DNA of 64,000 bases from Rhizobium phaseoli (lineage in GTDB: Bacteria; Pseudomonadota; Alphaproteobacteria; Rhizobiales; Rhizobiaceae), in contig NZ_WUFT01000001.1 of NCBI RefSeq assembly GCF_010668805.1, positions 1-64,000 on the forward strand, written 5' to 3'. Both the position numbers and the translations under genes were made by a program. Positions 1 to 8,010 of this stretch are shown here, piece by piece (position 1 is the first letter of the stretch; every line of letters begins with the position of its first letter). The notes below the pieces were generated by a model. That model did not search any database and was not told where the DNA came from. It saw only the letters and a list, made by a program, of their open reading frames with translations.

Positions 1-124
1 GGCCCATGAGCCCAAAACAACGAAGGAGAAACGCAGGACCTTGACCACTACGACCAGCACAAACGATACCTAAAGGCGGGTCACTTCTCGGTGGAAACGC
101 CGGGTCAGCTCTCAGTGGAAATCA
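1..124. mobile_element. Possible end of an unidentified mobile element
   Basis: A frame open from the window edge closes at a TAA at 71-73, so it is the tail of something cut by the window. It is followed by two imperfect direct repeats, 77-97 and 101-121, 21 bases each with a 24-base period and three mismatches (core GGGTCA...TCTC.GTGGAAA). The integrase frame on the minus strand stops exactly at the edge of the second repeat. This suggests a foreign terminus has truncated the integrase, but I cannot name the element or see its other end. Confidence 0.3.
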
Positions 125-697
125 ACAACCGGCCCTTTCGCACCAATCCTTCAAGAGCTTCATGGCCCGCTTATCGTCTGCCAACGTGCGAGCCTTGACG
201 TGTGACATCGCCAGAAACTTCTCGTGATGAAGGTCGATTGGTGTTCTGTGCCCGCGCGCCAATTGAGAAAAATCCGTAGCGAGACGTAAGCGATCGTGGT
301 CGAATACTTCAATGCCATCCGCGTCAATGGCGATCGGTCGACCTGCAAGAGACTCCGCCTGCCAATCGATCTCCTCATCTATCTCGTCTCGCTGCGTCGG
401 ATCGAAAGCACGCTTACGCTCGTCGGCAAACCGAACGGCCTGCTGCATTGCCTGCTCGCGGCTTACTGATCGGGCGGCCTCTAACGAGAGCGATGGGTTT
501 TCCACATGTGCGATGGTGGCTTTGAGGTCCGCTATGACATCCCATTTGAGCCGGTTCGCTTCTTTGAGGCTGTCTGTCCCGAGCGATTTCTTCAGTTTGG
601 TGCCAAGTTCCGCACGCAGCTTTTTCGGCACGTTCACTACAACGCGCCACTGGTTGCCATGAAGTTCCAAAAACATGCGATCAGATGAGAACGCCAA
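122..697 (-). pseudogene. Truncated phage-type integrase (N-terminal part only)
   Basis: The 191 codons resemble the N-terminal half of tyrosine recombinases of the DUF6538/core-binding type. There is a short basic beta segment with VPKKLR, a lysine-rich LGTDSLKEA stretch, and a helical core-binding region near residues 150-190 (DDKRAMKLLKDWC). The catalytic domain with its Arg-His-Arg-Tyr residues is missing, as the family normally runs to about 400 residues, so this cannot be an active recombinase. The start is taken as TTG at 697 because GGAGG sits five bases upstream (703-707); an ATG at 676 is the alternative. The 3' end coincides with the repeat-bearing sequence at 77-121. Identification rests on general pattern, not a search. 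Confidence 0.6.
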
Positions 698-708
698 GAA
701 TGCCTCCG

Positions 709-728
709 AGTACCCAGGAAAGTACCCA
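709..728. repeat. 8-bp direct repeat upstream of integrase remnant
   Basis: AGTACCCA occurs at 709-716 and again at 721-728, a 12-base period, just upstream of the integrase start. Short repeats like this can be integrase arm-binding sites, but that role is inference only. Confidence 0.3.
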
Positions 729-802
729 CATCTAGTCCCACAGGTGTCTGAATTTCAATAATTATTTGACATAGAAGAGAGATTTCTTGGGCGGGGTTGT
801 CT

Positions 803-819
803 CCCGCTTAGCTCCACCA
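803..819 (+). other. tRNA-Ala 3'-end remnant
   Basis: The 17 bases CCCGCTTAGCTCCACCA match, from memory of alphaproteobacterial tRNA-Ala genes, the end of the T arm, the acceptor 3' strand and the encoded CCA. The rest of a tRNA is absent: there is no anticodon arm and the T loop just upstream does not fit TTCRANY. Such 3'-end fragments are what integration of a tRNA-targeting element leaves behind, and an integrase fragment lies about 100 bases to the left. Confidence 0.55.
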
Positions 820-939
820 GCCTACGCTCTTCGAGCTTCGGCTCGGCAAGCCGGAAGGCTTGACGCGACGAAGGCGAGAAGGAAGCGAAGGCTGCCGCGC
901 CGAAGTTGCGAAGCAACGTAGGCGGGCTATGATACTTCC
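820..939 (+). repeat. Structured leader element before GIY-YIG gene
   Basis: This stretch begins with GCCTACG (820-826) and ends near its inverse CGTAGGC (917-923). Inside are two tight hairpins: CAAGCC-GGAA-GGCTTG at 847-862 and GTTGC-GAA-GCAAC at 905-917. It joins directly to the tRNA remnant on the left and the GIY-YIG gene on the right. I recall very similar leaders in front of GIY-YIG genes of many Rhizobiales genomes, which would make the whole unit a dispersed module. Confidence 0.5.
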
Positions 940-1179
940 ATGAAGTATGTCTACATCCTCCATAGTGTCGAATTTCCAGATCGCTATTACGTTGGCGTGA
1001 CCGGCGACCTGAAATCGCGCCTGTCAAAACACAACGCCGGAGCGGTCTCTCACACCTCGAAATATGCCCCTTGGTCGCTTAAGACCTATCTCGCTTTCTC
1101 CGACGAGGCGCAGGCCTTTGCTTTCGAGAAGTATCTGAAGTCGGCTTCGGGCAGAGCTTTCACAAAGAAACGACTCTAA
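940..1179 (+). CDS. GIY-YIG nuclease family protein
   Basis: A compact 79-residue single-domain protein. The family signature is visible: VYIL near residues 4-7 (the GIY strand), YYVGVT near 16-21 (the YIG strand), an Arg at about 27 and a catalytic-type Glu in FEKYLKS near residue 63. It ends with the SGRAFTKKRL tail common to short rhizobial members. Members are metal-dependent single-strand-cutting nucleases, but the role of these stand-alone forms is unknown; repair or mobility are both possible. The ATG at 940 follows the hairpin leader directly. It appears complete and intact. Confidence 0.85.
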   Translation: MKYVYILHSVEFPDRYYVGVTGDLKSRLSKHNAGAVSHTSKYAPWSLKTYLAFSDEAQAFAFEKYLKSASGRAFTKKRL

Positions 1180-1233
1180 CCTCCCCGCGTCGCCCCCGGC
1201 AGGCCGCTACCACAGCCCGCCGGCGCCTCGCGC

Positions 1234-1470
1234 TTACATCTCGACGATAGCGGCTGTCACCCGCTTCACCACCGGCAGCACCAAGAGCAGGACGGGAAAG
1301 GCGATTGTCCAGGAAAGTGCCCAAGCGGAGGGCCACATGGCAAGGGCCGGCGCGGTCAGGCCCTGTACTCGCAGGATGCTGATGGCCGAGACGACTGATG
1401 TCATCAGCAGCGACAGAATGAGCGGCATGACGACGGAATTGTAACGTTTGGGAAGTTTGCCTTTGGGCAT
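1234..1470 (-). CDS. DUF2798 family small membrane protein
   Basis: A 78-residue protein with two predicted membrane helices (about residues 12-32 and 44-64) separated by a short loop. The start KLPKRYN followed by PLILSLLMTSVVSAIS fits the DUF2798 family, whose function is unknown. The start is placed at ATG 1470 because a GGAG lies seven bases upstream; a longer frame runs on to 1650 but its extra residues are arginine-rich and look non-coding. It stands alone; the 238 bases between it and the divergent gene at 1709 hold no motif I can name. Confidence 0.75.
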   Translation of the reverse strand: MPKGKLPKRYNSVVMPLILSLLMTSVVSAISILRVQGLTAPALAMWPSAWALSWTIAFPVLLLVLPVVKRVTAAIVEM

Positions 1471-1708
1471 TTTGATCTCCGTAAGATGCCGATCAGAACA
1501 AATGCGCAGCGCCGACCGGCGGATTGCGCGTTGATTGACGTAAACGCTTACGGAGCTTCGATCTGAAGCAACCCTGTCTCTATGGCCGAAATTGTCTTGC
1601 CGTTCAAGTCCAGCTCCACTCCCGCCTGGTCGTCTTTGCCAATTCCTCAATGAAAGGAATTATTCTTGTTGCCGCATCTCAGCGATTCGGCCCCAGGACC
1701 CTTGAGCA

Positions 1709-2431
1709 ATGACCAGAGCAAGACGCCGCCGTCTCATTCGCACCCGACGGACCATGACCGGGATTGGCCTCGTCGGCTCGATTTCTTTTCTGGCCGGCAT
1801 GACCGATGCGACCGGCCTGCTGCTGACCGGCGATTTCGTTTCCTTCATGACCGGCAATACGACGCGGGCGGCGCTGGCCTTGAGCGAGGGCAATCTTTAT
1901 CACGCGGCGGTGCTGGTCTCCGCCATTCTCGTTTTCGTGCTCGGCAATGCGGCCGGCATCGTCATCGCCCATGTCTCCGAGCGCCGCATTTTCGTGGTGC
2001 TCGGTTGTGTCGGTCTCGTCCTGGCGCTCGCCTCGGTGATGACGATGCAGGGCCTGTTGCTCGCCCGCTTCTACATGATCGTTTTCGCCATGGGCATGGT
2101 GAACGCCGCCGTCGAACATATCGAAGGCTTGCCGATCGGGCTGACTTATGTGACTGGCGCCTTGTCGCGTCTCGGCCGCGGTATCGGCCGCTGGATCATC
2201 GGCGATCGCCATATCGAATGGACGATCCACATCGTGCCCTGGGGCGGCATGGTGCTCGGCGCGATCGCCGGCGCCGTGCTGACGCGGCAGACCGGCGCGC
2301 AGGCGCTGTGGGCGGTCTCCCTCTTCGCCATGGTGCTCGCACTTGCCGCGATGTTCATCCCCCGGCCGCTTCAGCGGCGCTTCAACCAGAAGATCGCACC
2401 GCATCGATCGGCCGTCGCGCGGGCGAAATAG
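1709..2431 (+). CDS. YoaK/DUF1275 family membrane protein
   Basis: This 240-residue hydrophobic protein has about six predicted membrane segments. It carries the family's conserved motifs: AGMTDATG near residue 29, FVSFMTGNTT near 43 and GLTYVTGAL near 142. These proteins are widespread in bacteria, but no transport substrate is established. A basic N-terminus (RARRRRLIRTRR) precedes the first helix and probably stays in the cytoplasm. An internal ATG at 1754 is an alternative start. The next gene begins 68 bases downstream in the same direction, but with its own ribosome site. Confidence 0.85.
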   Translation: MTRARRRRLIRTRRTMTGIGLVGSISFLAGMTDATGLLLTGDFVSFMTGNTTRAALALSEGNLYHAAVLVSAILVFVLGNAAGIVIAHVSERRIFVVLGCVGLVLALASVMTMQGLLLARFYMIVFAMGMVNAAVEHIEGLPIGLTYVTGALSRLGRGIGRWIIGDRHIEWTIHIVPWGGMVLGAIAGAVLTRQTGAQALWAVSLFAMVLALAAMFIPRPLQRRFNQKIAPHRSAVARAK

Positions 2432-2499
2432 AGCCGTCGCATTCCTGTTACCGTCGAATCGGATAGGAAGGGCCGCCGCCCATACTCAAGGAGTAGGTC

Positions 2500-3288
2500 T
2501 TGTTCCTGATTTCGAAGCTTGTCTGGATTTTCGCGCAGCCGCTGTCGCTGGCATTCTTCCTCGTCTTCCTTGCCTTGCTTGCCGGCCTGTTGCGCTGGCG
2601 CACCTTGGGTATCCTTAGCGCAACGGGTTCGGCGCTCATCCTCTTCGTCACGCTCTACACCACGGCCGGCAACCTCATGATGCAGGGCCTTGAGCAGCGC
2701 TTCGCCAAGCCAGCCGCCGATCCGGAGAACCTGCAATGCATGATCGTGCTCGGCGGCGCTTTCGAAAACGAGGTGAACACGGCGCGCCACGGCATAGAAT
2801 TCAACGCAGCCGCCGACCGCTTCGTCGAAGCCCTGCGGCTCGCGCAGAAATTTCCGCAGTCGCGCATTCTGGTGTCGGGCGGCGACGGCTCGCTTTCGGG
2901 CATCTATGAAGGCGATGCGGCGGCATCCGAGCGTTTCTTCCCGCTCTTCGGCGTCGGCAGGGATCGTCTGATCGAGGAGAAGCAATCGCGCACCACCTTC
3001 GAAAACGCCGTCAATACCAAGGAATTCCTTGCAGGCCAGGGGCTTGCCAATTGCCTGCTGATCACCTCGGGTTTTCATATGCCGCGTTCCGTCGGCATCT
3101 TCCGCAAGCTCGGCATCGATATCGTGCCCTGGCCGACCGATTATCGCACCGACGGTGAGGTCAGGCCGGGGTTGGATTTCACCCAGCCGAACCTCAATGC
3201 GCAGAACATGGCGACGGCGATCCGCGAATGGTACGGCCTGGTCGGCTATTATCTCGCCGGCCGGACGTCGGCGCTCTATCCGGGCTGA
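2500..3288 (+). CDS. YdcF family (DUF218) membrane protein
   Basis: A 262-residue protein with two N-terminal membrane helices (about residues 5-30 and 36-58) and a DUF218 domain. Hallmarks are MIVLGGAFEN near residue 82, ILVSGGDGS near 123, a conserved EEKSRTTFENA-like stretch (EEKQSRTTFENA) near 160 and LLITSGFHMPRS near 185. The family includes ElyC and SanA, linked to envelope integrity, and binds nucleotide-like ligands; the substrate here is unknown. The start is TTG at 2500, supported by AAGGAG at 2488-2493 and the absence of a better-placed ATG. Confidence 0.88.
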   Translation: MFLISKLVWIFAQPLSLAFFLVFLALLAGLLRWRTLGILSATGSALILFVTLYTTAGNLMMQGLEQRFAKPAADPENLQCMIVLGGAFENEVNTARHGIEFNAAADRFVEALRLAQKFPQSRILVSGGDGSLSGIYEGDAAASERFFPLFGVGRDRLIEEKQSRTTFENAVNTKEFLAGQGLANCLLITSGFHMPRSVGIFRKLGIDIVPWPTDYRTDGEVRPGLDFTQPNLNAQNMATAIREWYGLVGYYLAGRTSALYPG

Positions 3289-3289
3289 G

Positions 3290-3775
3290 TTACTTTTTTG
3301 AAATGGTAACGAATTTCGTGCCGCGCACGCGCGCCGTCACGGTGCAGGGATCGCCTTCGGTGCGGTCGCAAAAACGCGGATGCATCTTCATCGCCAGCAC
3401 CATGTTGCCGAAGCGCTGGACGAAGTCGTAGCCATAGATCTGCGCCGTCGCGATCATGAAATAACCGCCTTCCGCCACCTGCAGATAAAAATTATAGGTG
3501 CAGCCGTCGTCATTGCACTGCGGCCCCTTCTGCCCATCGCAGGTCAGCTGGCCCTCGTTGACCACTGCATCGGTCAGGCCGTCATTGTTGATGTCCTGCC
3601 GGATGATGAAGCCGTCGGAAAATTCGGCGGTCTTGCACTGCTCCTGGAAATGTTTCTTCTCGTAGATCTCCGGATCGGAAATCAGCGATTGCTGGCCGAA
3701 GGCGACAGCCGGCATGACGAGCAGCAGGGCGATATTCAGAACGGCGAGCACCAGCGGTTTCACGGCTTTCCTCAT
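3290..3775 (-). CDS. Secreted protein of unknown function
   Basis: I do not recognise this 161-residue protein. ATG 3775 gives a classical signal peptide: basic MRKAVK, a hydrophobic stretch to about residue 25, and an AFGQQ-like cleavage region. The mature part has six cysteines, suggesting disulfides in the periplasm, and a DINNDGLTDAV stretch resembling the calcium-binding Asp/Asn loops of FG-GAP and dockerin-type repeats. Its stop codon is one base from the YdcF stop, so the genes converge. Longer starts at ATG 3805 or 3844 overlap a palindromic repeat and are less likely. Confidence 0.7.
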   Translation of the reverse strand: MRKAVKPLVLAVLNIALLLVMPAVAFGQQSLISDPEIYEKKHFQEQCKTAEFSDGFIIRQDINNDGLTDAVVNEGQLTCDGQKGPQCNDDGCTYNFYLQVAEGGYFMIATAQIYGYDFVQRFGNMVLAMKMHPRFCDRTEGDPCTVTARVRGTKFVTISKK

Positions 3776-3801
3776 TTGGATAAAAGGCTCTGCAGCCTGA
3801 T

Positions 3802-3845
3802 GCATGTCGCCCGAATGTGTGCGGCGGATTTGGGACGACGGCATG
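3802..3845 (+). repeat. Rhizobial palindromic repeat, copy 1
   Basis: A 44-base unit with inverted ends GCATGTCG...CGGCATGC and a conserved GTGTGCGGCGG core. Related copies are at 9047-9091 (same orientation), 41882-41929 and 47982-48026 (opposite orientation). It lies upstream of the secreted-protein gene. Confidence 0.75.
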
Positions 3846-3943
3846 CATCGAATAAAGACTTCGGCTTTATGGCGCCGCCGCCTTGCGCCGCCCTTGCCAT
3901 CGTGGTTCTTTCGGCAAAAACATAAGCCGGTTCCGGGGTCCGC

Positions 3944-4579
3944 ATGTCCTTGCTCGTCTATCTCGATTATGCCGGCATTGCGCTGTTTGCCGCGACAGGC
4001 GCGCTTGCCGCCTCGCGCAAGCAGTTGGACCTGATCGGCTTTCTATTTTTCGCCATGGTGACGGGAACGGGCGGCGGCACCGTGCGCGATATCGTGCTCG
4101 GCCGCGTGCCGGTCTTCTGGGTGCTGAACCCCGGCTATATCCTCGTCTGCTGCGCCATGGGCGTCGTCGTTTTCTTTACCGCCCACCTGCTGGAATCGCG
4201 CTATCGGCTGCTGATCTGGCTGGATGCGATCGGTCTTGCCGCCTATTGCGTGCTCGGCGCCGCCAAGGGCCTTGCCGCCACCGGTTCGCCGACCATCGCG
4301 ATCGTCACCGGCACGCTGACGGCGACCTTCGGCGGCATTCTGCGCGATCTGATGGCAAACGAGCCTTCGGTGCTGCTCAGGCCGGAAATCTACGTCACCG
4401 CAGCCCTGATCGGCGCCGGTGTGTTCACGCTCGCCAATGGCCTGGGAATGCCGCTCTATCTGGCGTCTGCCTGCGGCGTCGTGGCGGCCTTTGCGGTGCG
4501 CGGCGGAGCCTTGTGGTTCGGCTGGACTTTTCCGACCTACAGGCACAAGCCCGGCCGGCATCCCGACGATGTGATGTGA
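3944..4579 (+). CDS. TRIC-like (UPF0126/YadS) cation channel family protein
   Basis: A 211-residue membrane protein with about seven helices in the duplicated three-plus-three-plus-one pattern of bacterial TRIC channels. The two family signatures are present, one per repeat: TGTGGGTVRDIVLG near residues 41-54 and TATFGGILRDLM near 126-137, with the paired Gly-rich/Arg-Asp motifs. Structures of bacterial homologues show monovalent cation channels; the physiological role in rhizobia is unknown. ATG 3944 has only a weak ribosome site (GGGG about eight bases upstream). It converges with irr, whose stop lies 13 bases away. Confidence 0.88.
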   Translation: MSLLVYLDYAGIALFAATGALAASRKQLDLIGFLFFAMVTGTGGGTVRDIVLGRVPVFWVLNPGYILVCCAMGVVVFFTAHLLESRYRLLIWLDAIGLAAYCVLGAAKGLAATGSPTIAIVTGTLTATFGGILRDLMANEPSVLLRPEIYVTAALIGAGVFTLANGLGMPLYLASACGVVAAFAVRGGALWFGWTFPTYRHKPGRHPDDVM

Positions 4580-4592
4580 AGCGGCGGCGTCG

Positions 4593-5012
4593 TCAGCCCT
4601 GCTTTGCCCGCAGGCGGATCACCACGTCGACATGGGCGATTTCCATCCCCTCCGGCGGCTCCGGCAGGTTGGCGATCGTCAGGTTGCTGACGGGAATATC
4701 GAGCACCTCGTTTTCGCCTTCGACGAAGAAATGGTGGTGGTCGGAAACATTGGTGTCGAAATAGGTCCTGGCGCTCTCGACGGCGAGAACGCGGATGAGA
4801 CCGGCTTCGGTGAACTGATGCAGCGTGTTGTAGACGGTTGCCAGTGACACCGGCACGCCGGCGGCAACAGCCTCCTCATGCAGTTCCTCGACGGTCAGAT
4901 GCCGGTCGCCCTTAGCAAACAGGAGGTCGCCAAGCGCGACACGCTGGCGGGTGGGGCGCAGGCCCGCGCCGCGCAGCCTTACCTCTATGGCGATCGGGAG
5001 TGCACCCGTCAT
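4593..5012 (-). CDS. irr: Iron response regulator Irr (Fur family)
   Basis: A 139-residue Fur-superfamily repressor. The winged helix lies in the first 80 residues (TRQRVALGDLLF, then LATVYNTLHQFTEAGLI), followed by the dimerisation domain with the HHH motif in SDHHHFF. Irr controls iron, haem and oxidative-stress genes in Rhizobiales and is destabilised by haem. The N-terminal Cys-Pro haem regulatory motif of Bradyrhizobium Irr is absent, and the protein contains no cysteine, matching the Rhizobium type that relies on the His cluster. ATG 5012 is preferred (GGAG nine bases upstream); a TTG at 5021 would add three residues. It is transcribed away from fabA. Confidence 0.92.
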   Translation of the reverse strand: MTGALPIAIEVRLRGAGLRPTRQRVALGDLLFAKGDRHLTVEELHEEAVAAGVPVSLATVYNTLHQFTEAGLIRVLAVESARTYFDTNVSDHHHFFVEGENEVLDIPVSNLTIANLPEPPEGMEIAHVDVVIRLRAKQG

Positions 5013-5309
5013 CAAAACCAACTCCGGTTATTCCTGCATAAATCAATCATGTTTCTTCAAGCGGTATAACTTTTGCACCGGAGCCTTTCAATAGTTCAAT
5101 GGGGACAAGAGCCTGATAAACGCGGCCAAAACGGGCTTTTGACGCAAATAGGTCTGGTCGCAGCCCTGGCCTTCCTGTATGCGACCACCAAATAATAGCG
5201 CAAGCTTGGTCCGAGACCGTGAATGAAGCTGCCTTGCTCGTGCTTCATTTTCTGAAGAACTTGGACTACACCACATCCATGGGCTCACGCGGGAGGGAAA
5301 AGAAACTTT

Positions 5310-5825
5310 ATGACGACCAGACAGTCCAGCTTCTCGTACGACGAACTCATCGCCTGCGCACATGGCGAGCTGTTCGGGCCCGGCAATGCGCAGCTTCCCC
5401 TGCCGCCCATGCTGATGGTTCACCGCATCACCGATATTTCCGAAACGGGCGGGACCTTCGACAAGGGATACCTCAGGGCCGAATACGACGTACGCCCTGA
5501 CGATTGGTATTTTCCCTGCCATTTCGAAGGCAATCCGATCATGCCGGGCTGCCTCGGCCTTGACGGCATGTGGCAGCTGACCGGTTTCTTCCTGGGCTGG
5601 CTCGGCGAGGCAGGCCGCGGCATGGCGCTGTCAACCGGCGAAGTGAAATTCAAGGGCATGGTCCGGCCGCAGACGAAGCTGATCGAATACGGCATCGACT
5701 TCAAGCGTGTCATGCGCGGCCGTCTGGTCCTCGGCACGGCCGACGGCTGGCTGAAGGCCGACGGCGAGACCATATACCAGGCGGCCGATCTTCGCGTCGG
5801 TCTCTCGAAAGACAAGACGGCCTGA
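5310..5825 (+). CDS. fabA: 3-hydroxydecanoyl-ACP dehydratase/isomerase FabA
   Basis: This 171-residue hot-dog-fold enzyme dehydrates 3-hydroxydecanoyl-ACP and isomerises the product to cis-3-decenoyl-ACP, the branch point for unsaturated fatty acids. The active-site His is in [12 protein letters not shown] (about residue 71) and the catalytic Asp in LGLDGMWQ (about 85). Length matches the family. It is the first gene of a fabA-fabB-fabI run, with fabB 43 bases downstream. The 297-base gap to irr must hold both promoters; I could not point to a convincing FadR, RirA or Irr operator there. Confidence 0.96.
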   Translation: MTTRQSSFSYDELIACAHGELFGPGNAQLPLPPMLMVHRITDISETGGTFDKGYLRAEYDVRPDDWYFPCHFEGNPIMPGCLGLDGMWQLTGFFLGWLGEAGRGMALSTGEVKFKGMVRPQTKLIEYGIDFKRVMRGRLVLGTADGWLKADGETIYQAADLRVGLSKDKTA

Positions 5826-5868
5826 ACCGTATCTCAAGCGGCTCACGAAACAAAAAAGGTTTGATCAG

Positions 5869-7101
5869 ATGAGACGGGTAGTTGTCACGGGTCTGGGTAT
5901 CGTGTCCTCGATCGGAAACGACGCCGCCGAAGTCACCGAATCCTTGCGGCAGGCAAAGTCGGGTATCTCCTTCTCCAGCGACTTCGCCGAGCACGGCTTC
6001 AAGTGCCAGGTCTGGGGCAGCCCCAAGCTCGGTTCGGCGGAGCTAACCGAACTGGTCGATCGCCGCGCCATGCGCTTCCTGTCGCAGGGCGGCGCCTGGA
6101 ACCATGTCGCCATGAAGCAGGCACTTGCCGATTCCGGGCTGGAAGAGAAGGACTACGCTCAGAACGAGCGCACCGGCATCATCATGGGCTCCGGCGGTCC
6201 GTCGACCCGCACCCTGATCGAGGCGGCCGAGATCACCGTGAAGAACAACAGCCCGAAGCGCATCGGCCCCTTCGCCGTGCCGAAGGCGATGTCCTCCACC
6301 GCATCGGCCACGCTCGCCACCTGGTTCAAAATTCACGGCGTCAATTATTCGATCTCGTCGGCCTGCTCGACATCGGCGCATTGCATCGGCAACGCCGCCG
6401 AGATGATCCAGTGGGGCAAGCAGGATGTGATGTTCGCCGGCGGCCACGAAGATCTCGACTGGACGATGTCCAACCTCTTCGACGCCATGGGCGCCATGTC
6501 CTCCAAGTACAACGATACGCCCGATACCGCCTCGCGCGCCTATGATGTCAACCGCGACGGTTTCGTCATCGCCGGCGGCGCCGGCGTGCTGGTGCTCGAG
6601 GAACTGGAGCACGCCAAGGCCCGCGGCGCCAGGATCTACGCCGAAATCGTCGGCTACGGCGCAACCTCGGACGGCTACGACATGGTGGCCCCCTCGGGCG
6701 AGGGCGCCATCCGCTGCATGCGCCAGGCGCTCGCCACCGTCAAAGGCGATGTCGACTATGTCAACACCCACGGCACCTCGACGCCGGTCGGCGACAGCAA
6801 GGAAATCGGCGCCATCCGCGAGGTATTCGGCGCCAAGATCCCGCATATCCAGTCGACCAAGTCGCTAACCGGTCATTCGCTGGGTGCAGCCGGCGTACAG
6901 GAATCGATCTATTCCCTGCTGATGATGCAGCATGGCTTCATCGGCGAAAGCGCTCATATCTCCGAGCTCGATCCGGAATTCGAAGGCGTGCCGATCGTGC
7001 GCAAGCGTATCGACGATGCGAAGGTCGACATCGCTCTCTCCAACTCCTTCGGCTTCGGCGGCACCAACGCCACGCTGGTCTTCCAGCGCTATAACGGATA
7101 A
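5869..7101 (+). CDS. fabB: 3-oxoacyl-ACP synthase I FabB
   Basis: A 410-residue condensing enzyme that elongates cis-3-decenoyl-ACP and other acyl-ACPs. The Cys-His-His triad is visible: Cys in [10 protein letters not shown] (about residue 164), His in [11 protein letters not shown] (about 300) and His in [10 protein letters not shown] (about 336). Pairing with fabA immediately upstream supports FabB rather than FabF, since this couple makes unsaturated fatty acids. The ATG follows AAAAAGGT. Its stop is four bases before the fabI start, so translation is probably coupled. Confidence 0.96.
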   Translation: MRRVVVTGLGIVSSIGNDAAEVTESLRQAKSGISFSSDFAEHGFKCQVWGSPKLGSAELTELVDRRAMRFLSQGGAWNHVAMKQALADSGLEEKDYAQNERTGIIMGSGGPSTRTLIEAAEITVKNNSPKRIGPFAVPKAMSSTASATLATWFKIHGVNYSISSACSTSAHCIGNAAEMIQWGKQDVMFAGGHEDLDWTMSNLFDAMGAMSSKYNDTPDTASRAYDVNRDGFVIAGGAGVLVLEELEHAKARGARIYAEIVGYGATSDGYDMVAPSGEGAIRCMRQALATVKGDVDYVNTHGTSTPVGDSKEIGAIREVFGAKIPHIQSTKSLTGHSLGAAGVQESIYSLLMMQHGFIGESAHISELDPEFEGVPIVRKRIDDAKVDIALSNSFGFGGTNATLVFQRYNG

Positions 7102-7105
7102 CAAC

Positions 7106-7912
7106 ATGTCGGGAATCATGCAGGGTAAGCGCGGCCTCATCATGGGCGTCGCAAACAACCATTCGATCGCCTGGGGGATTTCAAAAGCTCTCGCCGCACA
7201 GGGTGCGGAACTCGCCTTCACCTATCAGGGCGATGCGCTGGGCAAGCGCGTCAAGCCGCTGGCTGCCGAAGTCGGCTCGGATTTCGTGCTGCCCTGCGAT
7301 GTCGAGGACGTCGCCTCGGTCGATACCGTGGTCGACGCGATCAGCGAGCGCTGGGGCAAGCTCGATTTCATCGTCCACGCCATCGGCTTTTCCGACAAGA
7401 ACGAGCTGAAGGGTCTCTACGCCGATACGACGCGGGAGAATTTCAGCCGCACCATGGTCATTTCCTGTTTCTCCTTCACCGAGATCGCCAAGCGCTGTGC
7501 TCCGTTGATGGAAGACGGCGGCGCGATGCTGACCTTGACCTATAATGGTTCGACGCGCGTCATCCCGAATTACAACGTCATGGGTGTCGCCAAGGCAGCG
7601 CTCGAGGCTTCGGTGCGTTATCTCGCCGCCGATTACGGTGCGCGCGGCATCCGCGTCAACGCCATATCGGCCGGCCCGATCCGGACGCTGGCCGGCGCCG
7701 GCATCTCGGACGCTCGCGCAATCCTCTCCTGGAACCAGCGCAATGCGCCGCTGCGCAAGACCGTGACCATCGACCAGGTCGGCGGTTCGGCCCTCTACCT
7801 GCTTTCAGACCTTTCCGCCGGCGTCACCGGCGAAATCCATTTCGTCGACGCCGGCTTCAACGTCACCTCCATGCCGACGCTGGACGCGCTGCGCAGGGCG
7901 GACGTCGACTAG
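7106..7912 (+). CDS. fabI: Enoyl-ACP reductase (NADH) FabI
   Basis: A 268-residue short-chain-dehydrogenase-fold enzyme completing each elongation cycle. It shows the FabI-specific nucleotide site GVANNHSIAWGIS (about residues 13-25) and the Tyr-Lys catalytic pair of the FabI spacing, Tyr in PNYNVMGVAKAALE (about 156) with Lys (about 163). SAGPIRTLA is the substrate-loop region. The start is ATG 7106, four bases after fabB; an in-frame extension upstream simply overlaps fabB. Rhizobia usually carry two fabI paralogues; this is the one linked to fabB. A strong terminator follows. Confidence 0.95.
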   Translation: MSGIMQGKRGLIMGVANNHSIAWGISKALAAQGAELAFTYQGDALGKRVKPLAAEVGSDFVLPCDVEDVASVDTVVDAISERWGKLDFIVHAIGFSDKNELKGLYADTTRENFSRTMVISCFSFTEIAKRCAPLMEDGGAMLTLTYNGSTRVIPNYNVMGVAKAALEASVRYLAADYGARGIRVNAISAGPIRTLAGAGISDARAILSWNQRNAPLRKTVTIDQVGGSALYLLSDLSAGVTGEIHFVDAGFNVTSMPTLDALRRADVD

Positions 7913-7934
7913 CTGCTACCTCGATTTGAAACTC

Positions 7935-7973
7935 AAAAGGCCGTGCGCAGATGATGCGCACGGCCTTTTTTCT
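7935..7973. terminator. Bidirectional intrinsic terminator after fabI
   Basis: A 14-bp GC-rich stem (AAAGGCCGTGCGCA paired with its inverse, 7936-7969) around a short loop, followed by a T run on the plus strand and, read the other way, by a shorter T run. It separates the convergent fabI and rsmC-like genes. Confidence 0.9.
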
Positions 7974-8010
7974 TTCGACCGATGAAAGGGAAAGGTTCGA
8001 GGCCTGACCC

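Noticed and set aside
790..819. A complete tRNA-Ala gene
   Set aside because: Only the last 17 bases fit; there is no anticodon arm or D arm upstream.
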